Part shown: piece after piece, positions 1 through 4,966 of the stretch
Position numbering within the stretch: position 1 is the stretch's first letter
Layout of the letters: every line of letters starts with the position of its first letter
From: JAFDVL01 sp043736395
GTDB lineage: Bacteria; Acidobacteriota; Blastocatellia; RBC074
Assembly (NCBI GenBank): GCA_043736395.1
Contig: JAYTCQ010000295.1
Span: forward strand, 1-12,139
Length of the DNA stretch: 12,139 nucleotides
Reading direction: 5' to 3'
The notes under the pieces: model-generated
Told to the model about the DNA's origin: nothing
Seen by the model: the letters and a program-made list of their open reading frames with translations, nothing else
Databases searched by the model: none
Position numbers and translations under genes: made by a program

Positions 1-66
1 AGCAAGGGCTGCCTCGGCCATGCGCCCCCCGGCCTCAAGGTGCGCATCATCAATGCAGCCCTTGCT
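1..66. repeat. 66-nt imperfect palindrome at the window edge
   Basis: The outer arms are a perfect 12-bp inverted repeat, AGCAAGGGCTGC at 1-12 and GCAGCCCTTGCT at 55-66. A second pair of arms, ATGCGC at 20-25 and GCGCAT at 42-47, lies on exactly the same axis (33.5) and extends inward to 28/39 with one mismatch. Seven unpaired bases separate the two stems on each side. The shared axis argues for one hairpin rather than two chance repeats. It lacks the GTTRRRY/RYYYAAC core of an integron attC site and has no T-tract that would make it a terminator. It could be a small REP-like element, an RNA hairpin, or a fold-back assembly artefact, because the arm begins at base 1. Confidence 0.6.
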
Positions 67-94
67 GACGCGCGGGCCTACTGCCACGAATTTT

Positions 95-295
95 TTAGAG
101 TTCTGACTGATGTACCAGCGCGAATTGCAGCAGCGCGTTCGTGCCTTTTAAATCAAGTTTGCTGGCAATGTTGGCGCGATGGCGGTCTATGGTGCGGATG
201 CTGATAAAGAGTTCGTCGGCAATCTGCTGGCTGGTCTTGTAATGGGCGATTAATTTCAGCACGCGGCGCTCGGCTTCGGTCAGCGCGTGACGGGA
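95..295 (-). pseudogene. Orphan LuxR/GerE-type helix-turn-helix, 3' remnant of a response regulator gene
   Basis: The minus strand carries 66 codons ending at TAA (95-97). The translation starts near LTEAERRVLKLIA and continues through QQIADELFISIRTIDRHR to a LLQFALVHQSEL tail. This is the standard LuxR/GerE DNA-binding domain, with the recognition helix at ADELFISIRTIDRHR, as found at the C-terminus of NarL-type response regulators. An in-frame TGA at 296-298 lies immediately upstream, and none of the three frames beyond it looks like a receiver domain. The overlapping frame reads DPVTR before its own TGA at 280-282, so a small indel near 280-298 could also explain the break. I infer a decayed or recombined gene with the receiver domain gone. 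A short functional HTH-only protein is unlikely because I see no start codon or ribosome site before the domain. Confidence 0.75.
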
Positions 296-354
296 TCACA
301 CGCCATACAGCTTTGCAACGTGATGTGACCGCGGCGTTGGCGGAACGCGAAGGA

Positions 355-782
355 TTATAGGACGTCTATGTGCTGTCCCTCGGCGAGCCGTTGCAGCAAT
401 ACTTCCCGCCCGTTCTGGAAGCGGAGCGCATCGCGGTAACTGTGTGGTGTCGCGCTCAGTTGCGTAAAGGTCACGTCTTCTATCGCGGATACACCAAACT
501 CCCGCTGCAAAGAGACAGGGATGCCGTGCAATTTCAGCCGCGCCCCGGGGGGGGAATGCAGACGGCTGGCGCTGACACCCCAGGCTCTCCGCTAAACCAA
601 TTTTTAAAGCGTTCCCGCCAGTTACGTGCACGCCGTTTTTCTTCTTCTTCTTCTGCCGCGCACTTTTGCAATTCGTCGGGTGAAGCGAGGCCAATGGTGT
701 AAGTAGGAAAACGATGCACCTGTAACACTTCGATTTCGCTGGCTAACCGATTGGGCATGCCAAGTAATGAATAGTCACACAT
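355..782 (-). pseudogene. MCDYSL-family small conserved protein, frameshifted at a homopolymer
   Basis: The ATG at 780-782 is preceded by a strong ribosome site, GGAGG, on the minus strand at 791-795. The protein opens MCDYSLLGMPNRLA, an N-terminus I recognise from a family of about 140-residue conserved hypothetical proteins of unknown function. The first frame runs about 82 residues, with a run of five Glu encoded by a TTC-type microsatellite (641-653), up to AVCIPPPG, then hits a stop at 534. The second half continues in another frame (RLKLHGIPVSLQREFGV through REVLLQRLAEGQ) to TAA at 355-357. The switch lies at an 8-G run at 547-554. Either six or nine bases there would join the halves through a natural CIPPGARL-type sequence, giving about 141-142 residues. 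The second half is intact, so the lesion is recent or a sequencing error. No catalytic motif is visible. Confidence 0.75.
547..554. repeat. 8-G homopolymer at the frameshift point
   Basis: Eight G follow four C (543-546) on the plus strand. On the coding (minus) strand this is C8G4, and its length sets the reading frame of the MCDYSL-family gene. Read the other way, it is a classic site for slippage in replication or sequencing. Confidence 0.9.
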
Positions 783-915
783 GATTTGATCCTCCGTTGT
801 TGACGAGCGTGTTTGGGCAGACTCTGGTGAATGGCAAACAAAAATTTACAACAGGGTGACGTATAAATTAGCAAAGACTATGCCACAGCGAAGGAGTGGG
901 AAATTCCTCATACTG

Positions 916-939
916 GAACGGCAGAACCGTTCAAGGTTC
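916..939. promoter_or_regulatory. Overlapping inverted repeats, possible operator
   Basis: GAACGG (916-921) and CCGTTC (927-932) form a perfect inverted repeat with a 5-nt gap. GAACC (924-928) and GGTTC (935-939) form a second one using part of the same bases. The two stems are mutually exclusive as RNA hairpins. As DNA they give alternating half-sites typical of a dimeric repressor. They lie about 120 nt upstream of the Met-rich gene. A regulatory role is inference only. Confidence 0.3.
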
Positions 940-1045
940 AGCGGGATGTAGCAATTATCAAGCCCCAAGCTGGGAAATTTTGCACAATGAGAAGACTGTT
1001 TTTTGCTACTGCGCCAGCGGAACAAAAATTGCAGCAAATACGCAA

Positions 1046-1051
1046 AAGGAG
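1046..1051 (+). promoter_or_regulatory. Ribosome binding site fixing the Met-rich gene start
   Basis: AAGGAG lies 8 nt before the ATG at 1060. An upstream in-frame ATG at 1003 would add 19 residues ahead of the signal peptide and has no such site, so 1060 is the preferred start. Confidence 0.7.
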
Positions 1052-1059
1052 CAGTTAAT

Positions 1060-1542
1060 ATGAAATTTTTACGAATCGTAACAATTGTGGCTGTAGCGTT
1101 AATGACAAGCACTTTTGCGCAAAGCCAACCCAAAGGTCAAAACCAGCAAACGCCTGAACCACCGTCTGGACAGAACCCAATGGGCAAAATGAAAAGGGAG
1201 GGGTGCATGGCAATGATGGAAGAACAGCAAAAGATGCAGGCGGCAATGGAAGGTATGGATACCGAACTCAATAAATTGGTAGTTGAAATGAACCGCGCTC
1301 CAGCAGATACGAAGATGGTGGCTACCACTCTGGTGGTGACGAAAATGGCCGAACAACGTGGGATCATGCGCGAACAAACGCAACAAATGCAGATGAAAAT
1401 GATGCAGCACATGATGCAACACATGCAGTCAGAAAAAGAACCAATGTCGCAGTGCCCAATGATGAAAAAAATGATGCAGGGGAAAGAAACTAACAGTGAA
1501 ACAAAAACCCCTAAAAGCGATCATAACAAGCATCACCAATGA
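1060..1542 (+). CDS. Secreted methionine-rich protein, probable soft-metal (copper/silver type) binder
   Basis: The protein has 160 residues. Residues 1-20 form a Sec signal peptide: charged MKFLR, a hydrophobic core VTIVAVALM, and a likely cleavage at TFA|QS. The mature chain of about 140 residues has about 24 Met, many in MxxM, MM and CPMM clusters. Examples are GCMAMM near residue 48, QMQMKMMQHMMQHM in the middle, and CPMMKKMM near the end. Two Cys and a His-rich tail (HNKHH) add further ligands. Between the clusters are charged amphipathic helices. Met-rich periplasmic proteins of this style bind Cu(I) or Ag(I); that is family-level knowledge, and the metal here is inferred. I recognise no named family, although short Met-rich proteins with a CPMM tail are widespread in Acidobacteriota. 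The next gene on the same strand is a cation ATPase, 113 nt away, which may be coincidental or a metal-homeostasis pairing. Confidence 0.75.
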   Translation: MKFLRIVTIVAVALMTSTFAQSQPKGQNQQTPEPPSGQNPMGKMKREGCMAMMEEQQKMQAAMEGMDTELNKLVVEMNRAPADTKMVATTLVVTKMAEQRGIMREQTQQMQMKMMQHMMQHMQSEKEPMSQCPMMKKMMQGKETNSETKTPKSDHNKHHQ

Positions 1543-1655
1543 TGCTGAAAAGAGATAAGAATGGGAGCTTCATTTTGTGGCGAAGCAGTTTGTGCTGATC
1601 AAAATAATTTCGTGTATCACTTTATTGGGCGGTCTAACGAGCCTCTCCATCATCT

Positions 1656-4187
1656 ATGACTAACCCAATTACCGGAATACTCAATGAATCAAGTGGTGGA
1701 CTTTCCACAATCGAGGCGAAGCGGAGGCTGGCCCAGCAAGGCTCCAACGAGCAAGCGCCTGTCCGACGCGCCGCTGCATTGATCCAGATTCTGCTTCTCT
1801 TTGCCAATCCCTTAGTCATCATCCTGTTGATTGCCAGTGCGGTCTCCGCCTTTGTGGGCGAGATCGTCAACGCCACGATTATCGCGTTGATGGTCGTAGT
1901 CAGCATCGTCATTAACTTCTATCAGACCTGGCATTCGCAGCGCGCCGCGGAACGATTGCGCGGGCAGGTTGCGCCGAAAGCCACTCTCCTGCGGGATGGC
2001 AAGTGGGAGGAGCTGCCCCGGCGCGAAATCGTTCCGGGCGATGTCTTCAGACTTTCCGCCGGAGACCTGGTGCCCGCCGACGCGCGCTTGCTGGAAACGA
2101 AGGACCTGCACGTCAATCAGGCTGCGCTCACTGGCGAATCACTGCCCGTCGAAAAAGAAGCTGCCGCCAAAGATGCAGTGATTACAGCTACGACAGAAAA
2201 TGCTGCGAATGATCGTCATGCAGTTTTTCTCGGCACATCGGTAGTCAGCGGAACTGCGATTGCCATCGTCACCGCCACTGGCCCGGCTACGGCCTTTGGC
2301 GATATTGCCGCGCGTCTTTCTTCCAAGCCGCCTGAGACTGAATTTGAACGCGGCTCGAAACAATTCGGCTACCTGATAATGAAGACCATCTTCCTGTTGG
2401 TCTTTTTCGTGGTGCTGATCAGCATTGTGATGCGGCACAATCCGTTGGAATCCATTCTCTTTGCACTGGCACTTGCAGTGGGACTGACACCGGAATTTTT
2501 GCCGATGATTACTACAGTCACGCTTGGGCGCGGCGCGATGCGCATGGCGCGGCAAAAGGTCATCGTCAAACATCTGGAATCCATTCAAAACTTCGGCAGC
2601 ATGGATGTCTTGTGCAGCGACAAAACCGGCACGCTGACCAGCGGCGAAATGACGCTCAGTCAGCACGTGGATGCGCTTGGCAATTCGTCAGAACACACGC
2701 TGCTGCTCGGCTACATCAATGGCACGTATGAATCAGGCGTGAAGAATCCGATCAACGTGGCGATTCTGGCACACGATCCACTGGACATCAGCGCGTATCG
2801 CAAGGTGGATGAAATCCCTTTTGACTTTGAACGGCGACGGCTCTCTATCGTTACCCAGGCAAAAGGCGAAATGCTGTTGATTACCAAGGGCGCGCCGGAA
2901 AGCGTATTGACCTGCTGCACGCAGCTTGAAGTGAATGGACAGGCGCAGCCATTAGACAGTGATGCGCGCGTGAAGTGTCAGGCGATTTATGACGGATTGA
3001 GTGCGACCGGTTTTCGCGTGCTGGCCGTCGCTTCCCGGCAAGTCGCGCAACAACCCGCCTATCGCGTAGTTGATGAGAAAGACCTGGTACTGGCTGGCTT
3101 TTTGGCTTTTTCTGATCCGCCACTCGCAGATGCTGGCGAATCGCTCGAAGCGTTACGCCGCGATGGCGTGCGCGTCAAGATTTTGACTGGAGACAGTGAA
3201 CTGGTCGCCCGACATATTTGTTCCCAAGTCGGGCTGGACGCCAAGCATATTATCCTCGGTGAAGAACTCGACCGCATGAGCGATTCAGCACTCGCGGCAA
3301 TGGCGGAAAAGACGATTGTGTTCGCTCGCGTCTCGCCGATGCAGAAACACCGCATCATCCTCGCGCTCAAAGGGCGCGGCCACGTCGTAGGTTATATGGG
3401 CGACGGCATTAATGACGCGCCTTCCTTGCATGCGGCAGACGTTGGCATCTCGGTGTCTACTGCTGTGGATGTCGCGAAAGATGCCGCCGATATTATTTTG
3501 CTGGAACGCAGTTTACGCGTGTTGCATCAAGGCATCTTGGAAGGGCGCAAAGCCTTCGGCAATGTCATGAAATATCTGCTGATGGGCACGAGTTCGAACT
3601 TCGGCAATATGTTCAGCATGGCTGCCGCCGCAATGTTTCTGCCCTTTTTGCCGATGCTGCCGACGCAAATTCTGCTGAATAATTTTCTCTATGATCTCGC
3701 TCAAATCACCATTCCCACTGACAACGTAGACGCCTCTTACATCGACAAACCGAGACGCTGGGACATCAAACTGATTCGGGATTTTATGCTCTACATCGGC
3801 CCCATCAGTTCGATCTATGACTTCCTGACTTTTTATGCGCTGCTGAAATTCTTTCACGCTTCTGAATCGTTGTTTCACACCGGCTGGTTTGTTGAATCGC
3901 TCGCGACACAAACGCTGGTGCTGTTTGTGATTCGCACGGCAGGCAATCCATTTCGCAGCCGTCCCAGTTGGCCGCTGGCGATTACGACGGTGTTGATTGT
4001 CGTGGTTGGGATCGTGTTGCCATTTTCTCCGTTGGCGGAAGTGTTTGACTTCACGCCGCTGCCCGCGATGTTTTTCCTCTTTCTGGGCGTCACGGTGATT
4101 ACCTACTTGCTGTTGGTCGAACTTGTGAAGCGGCGTTTAATGGGACGGCATCAGCGCAAGCCTCGACGTCCATCACGCTTGCGCTAA
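1656..4187 (+). CDS. mgtA: Magnesium-transporting P-type ATPase (MgtA/MgtB type)
   Basis: This is an 843-residue inner-membrane P-type ATPase expected to import Mg2+ into the cytoplasm using ATP. The motifs run in order. The actuator loop has TGES at 159-162. The M4 ion-site motif PEFLP is at 279-283, within the VGLTPEFLPMI context typical of type IIIB pumps. The phosphorylation site is D322 in CSDKTGTLT. ATP-binding KGAPE starts at 411, TGD is at 511-513 and the hinge MGDGINDAP spans 581-589. The C-terminal membrane part has the MgtA-like segment YDLAQITIPTDNVD followed by a GPISSIYDF loop. All key residues are present, so the pump looks intact. It is slightly shorter than the enterobacterial enzyme (about 900) through a shorter N-terminus. 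A stop at 1635-1637 leaves ATG 1656 as the first ATG, but no good ribosome site precedes it. No Mg-sensing leader is recognisable. The substrate is assigned from family resemblance. Confidence 0.92.
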   Translation: MTNPITGILNESSGGLSTIEAKRRLAQQGSNEQAPVRRAAALIQILLLFANPLVIILLIASAVSAFVGEIVNATIIALMVVVSIVINFYQTWHSQRAAERLRGQVAPKATLLRDGKWEELPRREIVPGDVFRLSAGDLVPADARLLETKDLHVNQAALTGESLPVEKEAAAKDAVITATTENAANDRHAVFLGTSVVSGTAIAIVTATGPATAFGDIAARLSSKPPETEFERGSKQFGYLIMKTIFLLVFFVVLISIVMRHNPLESILFALALAVGLTPEFLPMITTVTLGRGAMRMARQKVIVKHLESIQNFGSMDVLCSDKTGTLTSGEMTLSQHVDALGNSSEHTLLLGYINGTYESGVKNPINVAILAHDPLDISAYRKVDEIPFDFERRRLSIVTQAKGEMLLITKGAPESVLTCCTQLEVNGQAQPLDSDARVKCQAIYDGLSATGFRVLAVASRQVAQQPAYRVVDEKDLVLAGFLAFSDPPLADAGESLEALRRDGVRVKILTGDSELVARHICSQVGLDAKHIILGEELDRMSDSALAAMAEKTIVFARVSPMQKHRIILALKGRGHVVGYMGDGINDAPSLHAADVGISVSTAVDVAKDAADIILLERSLRVLHQGILEGRKAFGNVMKYLLMGTSSNFGNMFSMAAAAMFLPFLPMLPTQILLNNFLYDLAQITIPTDNVDASYIDKPRRWDIKLIRDFMLYIGPISSIYDFLTFYALLKFFHASESLFHTGWFVESLATQTLVLFVIRTAGNPFRSRPSWPLAITTVLIVVVGIVLPFSPLAEVFDFTPLPAMFFLFLGVTVITYLLLVELVKRRLMGRHQRKPRRPSRLR
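4153..4185 (+). repeat. Inverted repeat at the 3' end of mgtA
   Basis: AGCGCAAGC (4153-4161) and GCTTGCGCT (4177-4185) are perfect 9-bp complements with a 15-nt loop. The right arm runs into the TAA stop codon. The stem is GC-rich, but no T-run follows, so it is not a standard intrinsic terminator. It may stabilise the 3' end of the mRNA or be incidental to a Arg/Lys-rich tail. Confidence 0.45.
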
Positions 4188-4372
4188 CTCGGCAGAAACT
4201 TGCGACAGTGCTGCGCAATTTTCCACTTGGTACTGGGTGTTAATTCCCGATATCTATTCATTTCCCCAACCAGCATGAGCATTCCTGCTGGCACAGTTAT
4301 TGCTATTTAATTCAATTGTTAATTCCCCCCAATCTTTTTAGTTGATATGCCCCTTTGCGGGGAGGAGGAAGT
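4188..4372. other. Intergenic region between mgtA and the SYLF gene
   Basis: This is 185 nt without a plausible gene. It contains a 6-bp hairpin CCAGCA/TGCTGG (4270-4291) with no T-tract, an AT-rich stretch with TTAATTCAATTGTTAATT-like symmetry near 4307-4324, and a CCCC/GGGG hairpin next to the ribosome site of the next gene. I cannot identify a promoter with confidence, although one for the SYLF gene would be expected here. Confidence 0.4.
4361..4365 (+). promoter_or_regulatory. Ribosome binding site for the GTG start, partly inside a hairpin
   Basis: GGAGG, within GGGGAGGAGGAA, lies 7 nt before the GTG at 4373 and supports that start. CCCC (4350-4353) can pair with GGGG (4359-4362), which would cover the left edge of this site. 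A longer reading from TTG 4357 would begin inside the hairpin and encode RGGGS from the ribosome site itself, so it is rejected. Confidence 0.55.
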
Positions 4373-4735
4373 GTGAAAACAAGCAAGTTGATTTATCTGA
4401 TTTCGTTACTCTGCCTGGTGCTGGCGGTCAGCATGACTGGACTCGCACAAGGCACAAATACTAAGGACTCGGCTTCACAAGCCAAGAAGGCTTCGGCCGT
4501 GCTGAAAGAAATTATGGGCGCGCCGGATAAAGCCATTCCGAAAGATGTGTTGGACAAAGCGGAGTGTGTTGCGGTCTTTCTGCAAGTCATCAAGGCGGGC
4601 TTCATTGTCGGCGGGCGTGGTGGACGCGGCGTGGCCAGTTGCCGCACGCCGAGCGGTTGGAGCGCTCCGGCCTTTTTTAATTTAGGCGGGGGCAGCTTTG
4701 GTTTACAGATCGGCGCGCAAGCCACTGACTTTTAA
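4373..4735 (+). pseudogene. Truncated SYLF/Ysc84-like lipid-binding protein
   Basis: The open frame has 120 codons. Residues 1-26 form a signal peptide ending near TGLAQG. The mature part matches the N-terminal half of the SYLF (Ysc84-type) domain: KKASAVLKEIMG, IPKDVLDKAECVAVF, then GFIVGGRGGRGVASCR and GGGSFGLQIGAQATDF. In full-length relatives this point is followed by VLLFMN-like sequence and about 80 more residues. Here a TAA follows TDF directly, and the DNA downstream encodes no continuation in any frame. The break therefore looks like a deletion or rearrangement rather than a point mutation or frameshift. SYLF proteins bind phosphoinositides in eukaryotes; the bacterial secreted versions have no firm role. 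The product probably cannot fold into a complete domain, hence the pseudogene call. A short functional form is not excluded. Confidence 0.75.
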
Positions 4736-4795
4736 TTCGCAAATAAATCTTCAGGCAATTTCCTAGTGCCTTAATCATTCCATCCATAACCTCGG

Positions 4796-4824
4796 TTGAC
4801 TAATCAAAAAAACTGATGTAGCGT
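4796..4824 (+). promoter_or_regulatory. Weak candidate promoter for the two-gene cassette
   Basis: TTGACT (4796-4801) matches a -35 box well and is followed after 17 nt by TAGCGT (4819-4824), a poor -10. It lies about 140 nt upstream of the ATG at 4967. An alternative is TTGTCA at 4849-4854 with the A-rich TATAAAAAATA stretch from 4868, but the spacing is short. The rest of the 231-nt gap (4736-4966) is AT-rich and has no gene or terminator I can support. Confidence 0.2.
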
Positions 4825-4966
4825 TCCGCTCGCCATTGTAATCTGCAATTGTCAACAACTTTTCCCCTATAAAAAATAGCCAGCCAGGTATTCATTGCTG
4901 CGCTTTGCTCAGTCTTAAGCATTGTTCTAAAGCCAGATTGAAAGCTAATAACGAGAGGGGAAAGTC

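Larger units (their letters stand above)
783..1059. promoter_or_regulatory. Divergent intergenic region between the MCDYSL-family gene and the Met-rich gene
   Basis: These 277 nt separate two genes transcribed away from each other, so promoters for both should lie here. I find no convincing -35/-10 pair. A weak candidate towards the right is TTGCAC in TTTTGCACAATGAG, with TTGCTA 17 nt further on. The ribosome site for the left gene sits at 791-795 and that of the right gene at 1046-1051. The only clear structure is a group of overlapping inverted repeats at 916-939. No coding frame in either direction has protein-like composition. Confidence 0.4.

Noticed and set aside
1..66. Integron attC site or intrinsic terminator as the explanation of the palindrome
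   Set aside because: No GTTRRRY core or its complement at the arm ends, and no T-run on either strand next to the stem.
1003..1059. Upstream in-frame ATG for the Met-rich gene
   Set aside because: It would place 19 polar residues before an otherwise perfect signal peptide and lacks a ribosome site, whereas ATG 1060 has AAGGAG at 8 nt.
846..1133. Minus-strand frame of 95 codons in the divergent intergenic region
   Set aside because: It overlaps the start and signal peptide of the Met-rich gene, has no ribosome site and has unprotein-like composition.
1099..1424. Minus-strand His- and Cys-rich frames opposite the Met-rich gene
   Set aside because: Their odd composition is the reverse complement of ATG-rich codons (CAT gives His); they have no independent support.
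1567..1586. GCTTC/GAAGC hairpin after the Met-rich gene as a terminator
   Set aside because: Five pairs, a 10-nt loop and only scattered T afterwards.
2139..2666. Long minus-strand frame of 175 codons within mgtA
   Set aside because: It is entirely opposite the conserved catalytic core of the ATPase and shows no domain; it is a shadow of a GC-rich coding sequence.
4270..4291. CCAGCA/TGCTGG hairpin as the mgtA terminator
   Set aside because: Six pairs, a 10-nt loop and no T-run downstream; not enough to call.
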